Of a DNA stretch of 64,000 nucleotides, positions 1-8,962 are shown in pieces. The notes under the pieces are model-generated. The model saw only the letters and a program-made list of their open reading frames with translations, was not told the origin of the DNA and made no database searches. The stretch is taken from assembly GCF_001682855.1 (NCBI RefSeq), contig NZ_MAQW01000012.1:186001-250000 (forward strand). The letters are read 5' to 3'. Source of the stretch: Bacillus sp. FJAT-27264 (lineage in GTDB: Bacteria; Bacillota; Bacilli; Paenibacillales; Paenibacillaceae). The position numbers and the translations under genes are program-made. The first letter of the stretch is position 1, and each line of letters opens with the position of its first letter.

Positions 1-385
1 CCAGCAACACCTTGGTTTGTTCACCGTTCGATAAGGAATTAAAGGGCCGGTATAACACATCCTCGGACACCTCCAGCAATGAAAGCTCACGCATCAACTC
101 CCAATGCTGATAGTCCGGGTAGATCTCCTCTACGACATCAATCGTATGGTACTCCTTGTGTTCAACATGGAACGGAAAATAATCAAAGTTGACTTTAGCA
201 GAAATATGACCGCTGTATTCGTATTTACCAAGCAAGAGATTCATAAAAGTTGTCTTCCCTCTGCCGTTCCTGCCCGTAAATCCTAACTTCCAGTCGCTAT
301 CAAGCTGAAAGCTTACATTCTCAAATATATTATCGTAGCTGCCCTCATGGGCAAACGTGAGGTTCATAACATTAATCAATGACAT
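1..385 (-). CDS. ABC-F family ribosome-protection ATPase, Lsa-like (N-terminal part, cut by window edge)
   Basis: Only about 128 N-terminal residues are present; the gene runs off the left edge. The reading frame shows a Walker A motif (GFTGRNGRGKTT) and the signature LSNGEQTKVLL, with the ENVSFQLDSDWKLGF context typical of the Lsa/Vga branch of ABC-F proteins. Known members bind the ribosomal E site and displace lincosamides, streptogramin A or pleuromutilins; they have no membrane domain. The ATG at 383-385 follows an AAGGAGA ribosome binding site. The 5' leader carries a terminator and a competing antiterminator, which fits an antibiotic-inducible resistance gene. Substrate range cannot be read from this fragment. 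Confidence 0.85.
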   Translation of the reverse strand, partial: MSLINVMNLTFAHEGSYDNIFENVSFQLDSDWKLGFTGRNGRGKTTFMNLLLGKYEYSGHISAKVNFDYFPFHVEHKEYHTIDVVEEIYPDYQHWELMRELSLLEVSEDVLYRPFNSLSNGEQTKVLL

Positions 386-402
386 ACAACCATCTCCTTG
401 TG

Positions 403-445
403 TAAAAAAAATAAGAGCTACAAGAAAGTTACTTTCTCGTAGCTC
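403..445 (-). terminator. Leader terminator (attenuator) in front of the ABC-F gene
   Basis: On the minus strand a 15-bp stem with one mismatch (arms at 431-445 and 415-429) is followed by a run of eight T (401-413) and then directly by the ribosome binding site and start codon. An intrinsic terminator at this position can only act on the ABC-F transcript itself. The 3' arm contains GTAACTTTCTTG, which can pair instead with an exact complement upstream at 514-525, giving a mutually exclusive antiterminator. Confidence 0.8.
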
Positions 446-462
446 AAATAAACACAACAAAT

Positions 463-528
463 CTAACCCCTCAAGGGCATAGATAAGAGATATCGTTTGA
501 GTGAAAAGAATACGTAACTTTCTTGCAT
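463..528 (-). CDS. Possible 21-residue leader peptide overlapping the antiterminator of the ABC-F leader
   Basis: An ATG at 526-528 opens a 22-codon frame ending in TAG at 463-465. Its first codons lie in the CAAGAAAGTTAC segment that pairs with the terminator arm. A ribosome paused here could set the terminator/antiterminator choice, as in vmlR-type and erm-type leaders. No clear Shine-Dalgarno sequence precedes the ATG, so translation is uncertain and another short frame could be the real sensor. Confidence 0.3.
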   Translation of the reverse strand: MQESYVFFSLKRYLLSMPLRG

Positions 529-644
529 CAGAAATAAAACATGCGAAAAATCATCGCTTTTTTGTTTTATCGCTTCGCAAGAATTCTACATATTCCTTTC
601 AACCCCTATCATCAATAAGTAGGGTAATTTTAACATGCATGTCG

Positions 645-1844
645 TTAAATTTCAACTTTCAAATTCGTTTCCTCTGCAATTTTCCCCATAGCGATCTTTT
701 TCTCGAAGCTGGGAATAATTTTTGAAGAAATAAACGCAACAATCGGTACGGTCAGAACGACCCCAAAACAACCTGCTATGCCCTGAATCACTTCGATCGT
801 CACCATATTCATATTAGCCAGCTGGTTAAACGAAGTTTTGATGGCATACAGGATCATAAGCGAGGCAAGTGTCGTCCCAGTGATCGCCAGGATCAGCGTA
901 TTGGCCATCGTCCCCATCATATCCCGGCCAACGTTGATACCGGATTTGAACAGCTCTTTTTGCGAAAGATTAGGGTTGGTACTATAGACCTCATGCACCG
1001 ATGCCGCAATAGAGATCGCTACGTCAATAATGGCACCCAGTGAGGATATCAAAATCCCTGCAAACAACATCCCGCCAAGCTGTAAGCCCGTCTCATCAGA
1101 GATCGTGATAAGCACGTCTACCTCTGCCGTATTATAACCGGAGATATGAACTAGAGAACCGAAAATATAGGCAAGCGCCCCTGAAATTATCACACCGCAA
1201 ATCGTCCCCAAAATTGCAGCCCAGGACCTGGCGGTCCATCCGTTCAACAGCAATAAAGTGACACAGGTCGTAAGAATGACAATTAGCACAGAAGCGAGTA
1301 TGGGAGAATAGCCCCTGTACAGCATTGGGATGAACAAGTAGATAATGCAGGCAAAGGTAAATATAATGCCCAATACTGATTTCAAGCCTTTTTTGCCGCC
1401 AATCCACCACAGCACCCCAAAGAACAGCAAAATCATTGCTGCTATATACGGAACTCTATAATAACTGTACACAGAGATTATGTAATAGGTCGCGTCGGCA
1501 GAATCGATATTAACGATAACGGTCTGCCCTTCTTTGGCAATCACATTTAGATACACACTGACGTTGTTAGTAATCTGGTGGACTTCACCCTGATGTTCTC
1601 CGCTCAAAATTTTGATCTCAAGCTCTTGTGAACCGTTGTATAAATCGCCTCGTTCAGAATCTCTTGATAAATTCTCGCTGATGACGCGCAAGACCTTTGC
1701 TTTCTCGAAAGTTTTGGAAGCGGTACTGCTCCCATGCTCGTTATGCTTAATTTCGGAGGACTGGTTGAACAGATACATGCCTAAAGAGATACACAGAATA
1801 AGCCCGATGAATAGCGTGACTCTTAATTTCTTTGATGCCAGCAT
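645..1844 (-). CDS. YibE/F-like multi-pass membrane protein
   Basis: A 399-residue protein of the YibE/F-like family, found in many Firmicutes and of unknown biochemical function. Residues 8-26 form an N-terminal membrane anchor, residues 30-125 an extracytoplasmic beta-rich domain, and residues 130-385 seven or eight membrane segments. The most conserved part, around residues 240-330, contains GLQLGGMLFAGILISSLGA, DVAISIAASVHEV and GRDMMGTMANTLILA, typical of the family. The ABC-F gene lies 260 bp downstream on the same strand. I see no strong terminator between them, so some read-through into the ABC-F leader is possible. Length is normal for the family. Confidence 0.8.
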   Translation of the reverse strand: MLASKKLRVTLFIGLILCISLGMYLFNQSSEIKHNEHGSSTASKTFEKAKVLRVISENLSRDSERGDLYNGSQELEIKILSGEHQGEVHQITNNVSVYLNVIAKEGQTVIVNIDSADATYYIISVYSYYRVPYIAAMILLFFGVLWWIGGKKGLKSVLGIIFTFACIIYLFIPMLYRGYSPILASVLIVILTTCVTLLLLNGWTARSWAAILGTICGVIISGALAYIFGSLVHISGYNTAEVDVLITISDETGLQLGGMLFAGILISSLGAIIDVAISIAASVHEVYSTNPNLSQKELFKSGINVGRDMMGTMANTLILAITGTTLASLMILYAIKTSFNQLANMNMVTIEVIQGIAGCFGVVLTVPIVAFISSKIIPSFEKKIAMGKIAEETNLKVEI

Positions 1845-1892
1845 ACTCTACCCCCATTTGTTGTCCATAAGCTCCGCTCAGATTACACAAAT

Positions 1893-1921
1893 AATCTATC
1901 CTATCATTTCAGGATTAACAA
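1893..1921 (-). promoter_or_regulatory. Probable promoter of the YibE/F-like gene
   Basis: On the minus strand TTGTTA (1916-1921) is separated by 17 bp from TAGATT (1893-1898), about 50 bp upstream of the start codon. This is a reasonable sigma-A promoter by sequence. Confidence 0.45.
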
Positions 1922-2018
1922 GAAATATTTTATATACTTTCATTTCAAGATAATTTGATGATAATATGTGTGCGTCGGCGAATCTAACAAAATTGGTTGC
2001 GGGAGGACATCAATCCGT

Positions 2019-3107
2019 ATGAAAAAGTGGCTCAGGCTGGTGGTACTATCATTTCTCATTTGTGGAGTTTGGTTAAGCACAGGCATACCGGTCTCGCTAG
2101 CCCACGGCAATGTGAGTGTAGCCTATTCGGATATTACACTGGAGCATAATACGATCAAATATGTACTCCAGCTAGATATGTATGACATGATGGCCGAGGT
2201 GAATCCAGATGATCCTGACCTTGCCTTGACTACTCCAGAAGTCTTAAATAAATTCTTCAGCAATCATCAGGCAGAGGTGGAGCACCTGCTGCTTACAAAG
2301 ATACAACTGTATGCGGATAGTCTACCGCTGGAAGGAAAAGTGACTCAGTTTCACTACATGGAGAAAGAGAACGAGGTGCAGCCTTTTGCCGAAGCCGTGA
2401 TTGAGTATCCTGTCAAAAGGAATCCCCAGCAGTTCACGCTCGATTACAATCTCGTCTTTGACCGGGATCAATGGCATGTGAATTATGTCAATCTCACGCT
2501 AGGGGAGCTGAAGAAAGAGGCTGTGCTGATTGCACAGATTACGGAACTGCAAGTCGGCGAGCTGAAGCTGCCTGATGTACTCATACATTTTATCCTGCTA
2601 GGCTTCGAACAATTCTTCCACAGCTACGAAACGATCCTTATACTTGCCATCCTGATTCTTGGATTTCAAAGCACCAAGCAGACACTCAGAACACTCGCTA
2701 TATTTGCCGTTACTCAGTCCTTAACCTTACTTCTTAGCGGACTGCATGTCATAGCCCTGCCTGATCATTTGATGAATGCCCTGATTCCGTTAAGTGTTGT
2801 CTTTCTGGCGTTAAGTATTTATTATAAAGCAGCTATAAAACAGCTACCCTGGATTGCCGGCGGGCTTGGTATTATTCATGGCTTCTGGTATGCCAGACAG
2901 CTAATAGGACTTAGGGAAGACGGTGGGCATTTCGCCGTTTCTGTGACAGCTTTTTATGTCGGTCTTGAAGCTTTAGTAGTCCTTATTTCGTTAAGTTTAT
3001 TAATGATCATCAATTATTTTCGGAAGGTAAAATATGCCACTCCCTTGATTCTGAGTGTAGCCGCGCTTGTCGGACTGTTCTCTTTTACCATAAAGGTTTT
3101 CTTCTAA
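2019..3107 (+). CDS. HupE/UreJ-like membrane protein, degenerate paralogue
   Basis: I choose the ATG at 2019 because GGGAGG lies just upstream and the protein then starts with a good signal peptide (MKKWLRL..., cleavage near SLAHG). Residues 30-180 form an extracytoplasmic domain; residues 195-360 hold about six membrane segments aligned with the HupE/UreJ_2 fold. It is clearly related to the protein at 6218-7375, but conserved metal-type residues are lost: GMNHILSGYDHLLFL there is GFEQFFHSYETILIL here, and AHSITLTL is TQSLTLLL. The GIIHGF histidine and VGLE remain. HupE/UreJ relatives move nickel or related metals; this copy may have lost transport or work as a partner subunit. It precedes the metallophosphatase in the same direction. 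Confidence 0.7.
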   Translation: MKKWLRLVVLSFLICGVWLSTGIPVSLAHGNVSVAYSDITLEHNTIKYVLQLDMYDMMAEVNPDDPDLALTTPEVLNKFFSNHQAEVEHLLLTKIQLYADSLPLEGKVTQFHYMEKENEVQPFAEAVIEYPVKRNPQQFTLDYNLVFDRDQWHVNYVNLTLGELKKEAVLIAQITELQVGELKLPDVLIHFILLGFEQFFHSYETILILAILILGFQSTKQTLRTLAIFAVTQSLTLLLSGLHVIALPDHLMNALIPLSVVFLALSIYYKAAIKQLPWIAGGLGIIHGFWYARQLIGLREDGGHFAVSVTAFYVGLEALVVLISLSLLMIINYFRKVKYATPLILSVAALVGLFSFTIKVFF

Positions 3108-3276
3108 ATCCTTAGGCTGGAAGCCGTAATGAAAATTCCGATCCGAGAACTCGCACTTTCACATGGAATTAATAGAGTCGAGCATCACTTTTAACAACTG
3201 CAAGTTATATTGGTACAGGTACTCTTAGGGAAAACACCGTAAGAGCGTCCAAAATTGTCCAAGGGGTGGTTGTTAG

Positions 3277-6141
3277 ATGTTGAAGAGGTTCAGTCAAAAG
3301 CAGCGCCGTGTATATACCGTCAGTATCTTGGCTTTATCCATGCTCCTGATCATCGCATTGTTGCCTCCAGGAATCTTAGGCTGGGGCTCCAAGATCAGCC
3401 CACTCAATGTGGCCAGAGCCGCCTCCTTCCCTTATTCGATCAGGGATATTGCACTTAACCCCGGGGCAGATGAGAGCAAATTGAACTTTGCTTGGCTAAC
3501 CCCAGGTCAACCGGCAGCAAGCATTGTACAGATGGCCAAAAAATCGGATTTGAACGGTAATGCTTTTCCGGAAGCAGCAAAGGTAGTGACCTTTACAGGT
3601 ACAGCAATACCCGCCACTACAGTTACTGATTCGGTCTACTATTCCAACAAAGCAACAGCCACAGGTCTGGCCAACCAAACGGAATATGTTTACCGTGTCG
3701 GAGATGGCAATGAAGACCACTGGAGTCCAATCTACAATTACACCACCCAAGATCCTACCAACTACACCCTCATGTTCGTCGGCGATCCGCAGATCGGCTC
3801 CTCAGGCAGCGTAACCAATGACACTTACGGATGGACGAAAACATTAAACCAAGCCGTCAGCAATTTCCCCAACTTTAGCTTTATCATGTCCGCAGGCGAC
3901 CAAATCGAGAATAAATCCAGCACATCTCTTGAAACAGAATATGATGCCTTTGAGAGTCCGGATGTGCTCAGAAACTTGCCTATGGCAACTGTCGTCGGTA
4001 ATCATGATGTCAATGTTAATTACAAATATCATTTCAACGTGCCCAACGAATCAACCCTTGGCATGATGAAGGATAACCGCAATAAAGATGTTCTAACCGA
4101 TAACACCTATGGTGGTGACTACTACTACACCTACGGTGACACCTTGTTTATGGTACTTGATACCAACAATTCCAATGGTGCTGAACATGCCAAATTCATG
4201 CAGGATACCGTGCAGGCTGTTCCCAATACCAAATGGAGAATCGTTACGTTTCATCACGACATATATGGCGGTGGACAAGCCCACTCTACCGAGCAAGTAA
4301 TCCTCAATCTGCGTGCAGCCCTCTTCCCTACGCTTGATGCTTTGGATGTGGATATGATCTTCATGGGTCATGACCACTCTTATGTCAGAACTTATGTCAT
4401 GAACGGAGATAATGTTCAGGGCAGACAGCTGGTAGATAGCCAAGGCAGAGACGTCAATCCTAACGGCTCCACTTACGTTACTGCCAACTCGGCGAGCGGA
4501 AGTAAATACTACGAATTGAACACAACCCCGGAAAGATATTCGGCCAGCCGGAGCCAGCTCCATACCCCAACGTTCTCCACGATCAAAGTAACACCATCCA
4601 GCATTACTGTAGATACATTCCGTTCAGACACACTGGAGAAGCTCGATACTTACGGATTCGTGAAAGAACCGGAAAGTGTAAAAGTCTACTCCAATACGAC
4701 ACAGCAGAAAGATCCTTCGGCAGCAATTGATTTCAATTATGCGATCAGCAACGCCAATGCCGTGAAGAATCTAGATACTACGTTTACGTATGACAGTTCC
4801 ACAATCAAGTTCGATAGTGCTTCAGCACTTTCTCCAAACCTGGGTGCACTGACCATCTCTGAAAAGCCGGGTGAGGTTAATATCAAAGCCAATCCCGAAA
4901 CGCCTTTCCGTTCCGAGACTTATGGCAAGTACGAAGATTTGTTCAAGCTGAGCTTCAAGCTTGTCGATCCGAAAAACCCTGCAGTAGCTAGTGTGAAGCT
5001 GAGTGCTTCAGCCCTTACTACGCAAAATAAACACACTGCTGTCCCATCCAACCGGGATGTGGAAACAGCAACTGTGACAGTGGGTACGCAAGTTACTGGA
5101 ATTACGCTAAGTAAAGAAGCGCTTAACTTAAACGTAGGCGAAACAGCTAATCTGAGTGCAGTTGTCACACCAGCAGATGCAACGAACCCGGCAATCACTT
5201 GGATCTCCAGCAACGAGTCCATCGCAACCGTTGATGCCAACGGTAAAGTGACTGCTAAGCTCGCCGGAACGGTTGAAATCACTGCAAAAGCGCTGGATGG
5301 ATCTAACCTTGTCAGTAACATCAGTAAAGTCATCGTAGCTGCACCTTCAGGCGGTGGTGGTACACCAACTACTGCACCTACAACTGCACCTACAACCGCA
5401 CCTACAACTGCACCAACTGCATCACCTACGCCTGCACCAACCCAAGCACCTTCTACGGGATCGGGGTCGAATACTTCACCAACGGCTTCACCGACCGCCT
5501 CACCGACCAAAACACCTTCGCCTTCGCCAACTGCAACACCTGCACCAGCAGCAAGTGCTACAGCAGCACCAATTGCTACACCAGCGCCTGCAAAAGGAAA
5601 CACCAAAACCTTCACGGATGTTCCTGCATCCTACTGGGCTGCTGCCGCAATAAGTGATCTGGTCTCTAAAGGTATTCTGAATGGAACAAGCGATTCTTCC
5701 TTTGAGCCAGGTCGCAGCGTAACCCGTGCAGAATTCACGGCAATGCTCGTCAGAGCTCTCGGACTCACAGACAAAGCGTCCATAACATTCACCGATGTTA
5801 AAAATGGTGATTGGTATGCCGATGCCATTGCTGCAGCGGTGAAATCAGGGATTGTGCAAGGAACTAGCGCTTCCCAATTTGGTTCTAAAACAAATATCAC
5901 CCGTGAGGAAATGGTCACTATACTGATGCGTGGATACGAGAAGCTGCATGGCAAGTCTTCTGGAAGCTCCAGCGTCACCTTCAACGATGAAGCAAAAATT
6001 TCAGCTTGGGCTGCAGAATTTGTTAAACAAGCCGCTGCACTTCAGTTGATCAACGGTCGTGCCCAAGGTGTGTTTGAGCCTAAGGGAATCACTACACGCG
6101 GAGAAGCTGCTCAAGTCATTTATAATTTGCTTAACAAATAA
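3277..6141 (+). CDS. Secreted purple-acid-phosphatase-like metallophosphatase with S-layer anchor
   Basis: A 954-residue exported wall protein. Signal peptide to about residue 49 (ARAAS); fibronectin-like N-domain of purple acid phosphatases, 50-160; calcineurin-type phosphoesterase with GDPQIG (D170), AGDQ (D208), VVGNHD (N242-H243-D244), FHHD (325-328) and GHDHS (H365, H367). Then come a cohesin-like beta domain (461-600), a bacterial Ig-like Big_2 domain (606-685), a linker of repeated APTT and TASPT units (690-775), and three S-layer homology domains at about 778, 838 and 902. The first motif has DxQ where classical enzymes have DxH. It probably hydrolyses phosphate esters while bound to secondary wall polymer. 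The HupE-like genes on both sides suggest a shared metal or phosphate function; that is inference. Confidence 0.85.
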   Translation: MLKRFSQKQRRVYTVSILALSMLLIIALLPPGILGWGSKISPLNVARAASFPYSIRDIALNPGADESKLNFAWLTPGQPAASIVQMAKKSDLNGNAFPEAAKVVTFTGTAIPATTVTDSVYYSNKATATGLANQTEYVYRVGDGNEDHWSPIYNYTTQDPTNYTLMFVGDPQIGSSGSVTNDTYGWTKTLNQAVSNFPNFSFIMSAGDQIENKSSTSLETEYDAFESPDVLRNLPMATVVGNHDVNVNYKYHFNVPNESTLGMMKDNRNKDVLTDNTYGGDYYYTYGDTLFMVLDTNNSNGAEHAKFMQDTVQAVPNTKWRIVTFHHDIYGGGQAHSTEQVILNLRAALFPTLDALDVDMIFMGHDHSYVRTYVMNGDNVQGRQLVDSQGRDVNPNGSTYVTANSASGSKYYELNTTPERYSASRSQLHTPTFSTIKVTPSSITVDTFRSDTLEKLDTYGFVKEPESVKVYSNTTQQKDPSAAIDFNYAISNANAVKNLDTTFTYDSSTIKFDSASALSPNLGALTISEKPGEVNIKANPETPFRSETYGKYEDLFKLSFKLVDPKNPAVASVKLSASALTTQNKHTAVPSNRDVETATVTVGTQVTGITLSKEALNLNVGETANLSAVVTPADATNPAITWISSNESIATVDANGKVTAKLAGTVEITAKALDGSNLVSNISKVIVAAPSGGGGTPTTAPTTAPTTAPTTAPTASPTPAPTQAPSTGSGSNTSPTASPTASPTKTPSPSPTATPAPAASATAAPIATPAPAKGNTKTFTDVPASYWAAAAISDLVSKGILNGTSDSSFEPGRSVTRAEFTAMLVRALGLTDKASITFTDVKNGDWYADAIAAAVKSGIVQGTSASQFGSKTNITREEMVTILMRGYEKLHGKSSGSSSVTFNDEAKISAWAAEFVKQAAALQLINGRAQGVFEPKGITTRGEAAQVIYNLLNK

Positions 6142-6217
6142 TGACAGACAACAGGGTTTACGGGAATATCGTTCATATGAACGGTATTCCTGTTACTCTT
6201 CACAGGGAGGACGAGCA

Positions 6218-7375
6218 ATGAATCGTATTCATACCGCATTAAAGTTTTCCTGTTGTCTGGTGTTATCACTTGTCATACTTCTGATGCCGTTCGAACGGAA
6301 AGTCGATGCTCATGCTTACAGCGCCGGTTACACCACCATTACTTTGACTCAGTCCGCTTTGGAAATGACCTATGCGCTTGATGATTTATCGGTAATCGAG
6401 CTTATCGGCGGGGATACCAACAAGAATGGCAAGCTTGAGGGTAGTGAATTTTCTGCCGTGAAAGCCCGTCTTGAATCTTTACTTAAAGAAAATCTGCTTG
6501 TCCTAATCAACAGTGAACCTCAGGAGTGGATTCAAGTTCACAGTTTGACACTGGAACAAGAATCGGATGCAGAGAAAGCCGTTCTAAAGGTCTCCTTTCC
6601 TCCCGTACAAGCTACCCAATCCGTATCGTTAACAGATTATCTGTATTCAAAGGATTCCGTTGCCAACTACGTTAATTTGTTAACCATTCATTATGGCAGT
6701 TCCAATACTACGCAGGCATTATCCGGGAAGTATCGTGATTGGTCCATGCAGCTCAGTGACAAGGATTATGCAAGCTTGCCGCAAAATATACAGCTTACTT
6801 CCGAAGCTTCCGATTCGACGGAAGTTCTCTCTGGCTGGTTCTCTTTCTTCAAACTTGGTATGAACCATATTCTGAGCGGGTATGACCATTTACTCTTTCT
6901 CTTCTCCCTGCTTCTAGCCAGGCAGACATTCAAGCAGTATGCGGCTATGATTACCGCCTTTACCATCGCGCACAGCATTACCCTGACGTTGACGGTACTC
7001 GGGATTATCAGTCTCTCGCCAAGAATTGTCGAGCCTGCGATCGCGCTGAGCATTTGTTTCGTTGCAATAGATAATATGATTCGTAAAGAAGTCAGCTATC
7101 GCTGGGTACTGACATTTCTGTTCGGCCTCATCCATGGGATGGGCTTCGCCGATATTTTGACCGAGATGCAATTGCCAAAAAGTCAGCTGGCCGTCGATTT
7201 AGTCAGTTTTAACCTGGGTATCGAGGCTGTTCAGGTGATCCTGATTGCAATTCTGCTTCCTGTACTAGGATTGCTACATAAATGGAGATTCTCCAGGCGT
7301 GCGGTGCTCGCAGGTTCGTCGATTGCTTTTCTATTAGGCGGAGTCTGGCTGCTGCAACGACTGGTTTTTGCCTGA
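6218..7375 (+). CDS. HupE/UreJ-like membrane protein with an EF-hand-like loop
   Basis: The start at 6218 follows GGGAGG eight bases upstream; the 385-residue product has a signal peptide (cleavage near VDAHA). An extracytoplasmic domain (32-200) contains DTNKNGKLEGSEF, a textbook EF-hand calcium loop, at about residues 65-77. The C-terminal 180 residues are a HupE/UreJ_2 domain with GMNHILSGYDHLLFL, AHSITLTL, FGLIHGMGFA and FNLGIE, keeping the histidines and aspartate expected for metal handling. Relatives are hydrogenase/urease accessory permeases, but no hydrogenase or urease genes occur here. It lies 76 bp after the metallophosphatase, so co-transcription is likely; a terminator follows at 7417-7451. 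Confidence 0.8.
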   Translation: MNRIHTALKFSCCLVLSLVILLMPFERKVDAHAYSAGYTTITLTQSALEMTYALDDLSVIELIGGDTNKNGKLEGSEFSAVKARLESLLKENLLVLINSEPQEWIQVHSLTLEQESDAEKAVLKVSFPPVQATQSVSLTDYLYSKDSVANYVNLLTIHYGSSNTTQALSGKYRDWSMQLSDKDYASLPQNIQLTSEASDSTEVLSGWFSFFKLGMNHILSGYDHLLFLFSLLLARQTFKQYAAMITAFTIAHSITLTLTVLGIISLSPRIVEPAIALSICFVAIDNMIRKEVSYRWVLTFLFGLIHGMGFADILTEMQLPKSQLAVDLVSFNLGIEAVQVILIAILLPVLGLLHKWRFSRRAVLAGSSIAFLLGGVWLLQRLVFA

Positions 7376-7416
7376 TCGCAAGCGTGTTAGATTGCGTTTC
7401 TTCTATTATAAAAGTA

Positions 7417-7451
7417 AAAGCTGCTCCGAAAAGTTATCGGTAGCAGCTTTT
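7417..7451. terminator. Bidirectional terminator
   Basis: AAAAGCTGCT and AGCAGCTTTT form a near-perfect stem between the convergent HupE-like gene (+) and the DUF4179 gene (-). There are A/T tracts on both sides. Confidence 0.75.
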
Positions 7452-7486
7452 TAAATTTTAGAGGCTGGCCAGAGACTGGCGATCTC

Positions 7487-8941
7487 TTACTTTTTCGAGT
7501 ACAACTCTACAACCTGCGTATCCATAATCGGATTTTTATATCTCTCAATGGTTATGGTCAGCGGTTGCGGATAATCCTTAGCTTTCTCTCCGAACCGATA
7601 ACGAAGCTGATCTTCTGCCGTACCATCCCTAAACCCTATAGAACCACCGAAGTTCCCTCCTGGAGTGGTTTTATTTACACTGACTTGTTTATGCACTTGA
7701 CCTTCCGCGTCGGTGAAGGTATCTGCCAAGCTGTTATATGTGCTGCTTAGATATTGGGCATTACCAAACTTATGCCGCAACAGGATCTCTCCCGGTTCTG
7801 CGTAATCTTCTGGCTTAGGCTCGACAAGTTCAAGATTACTTCCCGGCGCTTCAATAATCTCATTCTTATTAAGATCAATGACAATTTTCATCTGATCTTT
7901 CTCTACTGCCGAAATTCCAAATGCCTTCAACGAGATGGAGTCCGGATCATTATACTCACTGCTTTTGAACACTAGCGTAGCCTTGGAACTATCTGTGTAA
8001 ACTTCAGAATTGGAAGATGTAATGAACGAAGGGTAGTATGTTTTTTCGGTTTGCCCTGCTTTTTTAACCATTAATACAGGATTTAACAATTGGAATATTT
8101 GTTTGTCATTGTCCTTATCATATTCGATATCAACATAGGTTCCGAGAGGTGTGTAGAGAACTTGCTTCACATTAATTTTTTGTCCATCCACTATCAAAGT
8201 GCGGTTAGTTGACACTGTATGCTGTTGGTCTTTGAACATGTCGGGGTCAAGCTCAAAAGGAATATCAAGCTCGGTCCGATATTTCTTGCTGTTGGTATTA
8301 ATATCATTTAGTGTAACATCGAATTTCACATCTTTAGGATAGGTTACCGAATACGGAAGTTTTGCTGAGTATACATAATATGCAGTTTGTCCCGCCCAGA
8401 CTTCGTTCTTACTGCTCGTCAGACTTGTTCCTATAGACGGTGCTTCAAAGTTTCCATAATGAAGTGTAGCAACCGTATGAATGCCCAATTTATCCGTCTT
8501 ATTCTCAACACTGTACAAGATAAATACTTTTCGTCCGTCTGTGGCTCCGCCCATTACTTCTACCTTCAGCCCGTTTTTTTCTGCACTATGATAAACAGGA
8601 TCTATAAGATTTCGGTCCAAAATACTTATGTATGACTGATCATCTACGCGTACAGATCTGAACAATTCAGAATCGCTCCACTCCTTGTTCACTTCACTGC
8701 GTATCGTAGCCTGGGCGACCTCCTTCACCGGGGCTTTCACGATTGAAAGGATTAGTATAATTGCTACGGCTGCAGCCGCCATCCCGATACCCAATGAATA
8801 CTTGCGTCTTCGCTCTCGTTTTCTCCCTGTCATGATTCCACCTCGCATGGCATTGTATAGATGCTTTTCCTCGAACGCTTCGGCATGCTGGTTCACCTCA
8901 TGAGCATTCCGGAGCAGAATGTCTTTCTCTTTATCGATCAT
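7487..8941 (-). CDS. DUF4179 membrane protein, probable anti-sigma factor
   Basis: About 484 residues. I prefer the second in-frame ATG (8941), nine bases after AGGAGGTGA, over the one at 8947. The short cytoplasmic N-terminus (residues 1-45) should contact a sigma factor; one membrane helix follows (GIGMAAAAVAIILILSIV); the remaining 400 residues are a DUF4179-type extracytoplasmic domain ending with a beta-rich region. It is 21 bp downstream of an ECF sigma gene on the same strand, the standard arrangement for a regulator that holds its sigma factor inactive until an envelope signal. The signal sensed is not evident. Confidence 0.75.
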   Translation of the reverse strand: MIDKEKDILLRNAHEVNQHAEAFEEKHLYNAMRGGIMTGRKRERRRKYSLGIGMAAAAVAIILILSIVKAPVKEVAQATIRSEVNKEWSDSELFRSVRVDDQSYISILDRNLIDPVYHSAEKNGLKVEVMGGATDGRKVFILYSVENKTDKLGIHTVATLHYGNFEAPSIGTSLTSSKNEVWAGQTAYYVYSAKLPYSVTYPKDVKFDVTLNDINTNSKKYRTELDIPFELDPDMFKDQQHTVSTNRTLIVDGQKINVKQVLYTPLGTYVDIEYDKDNDKQIFQLLNPVLMVKKAGQTEKTYYPSFITSSNSEVYTDSSKATLVFKSSEYNDPDSISLKAFGISAVEKDQMKIVIDLNKNEIIEAPGSNLELVEPKPEDYAEPGEILLRHKFGNAQYLSSTYNSLADTFTDAEGQVHKQVSVNKTTPGGNFGGSIGFRDGTAEDQLRYRFGEKAKDYPQPLTITIERYKNPIMDTQVVELYSKK

Positions 8942-8962
8942 TATCATTCACCTCCTGCATCT

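Noticed and set aside
5362..5530. Short tandem repeats that might suggest a CRISPR-like or microsatellite array
   Set aside because: The repeats encode the APTT/TASPT linker in frame; there are no spacers of constant size.
4920..5615. Long minus-strand open frame (231 codons) opposite the metallophosphatase linker
   Set aside because: It is a by-product of the repetitive Thr/Pro/Ala-coding linker on the plus strand; composition is almost only Gly, Ala and Val, with no ribosome binding site.
6059..6217. Upstream start of the second HupE-like gene inside the metallophosphatase gene
   Set aside because: It lacks a ribosome binding site and would hide the signal peptide; the ATG at 6218 has GGGAGG at correct spacing.
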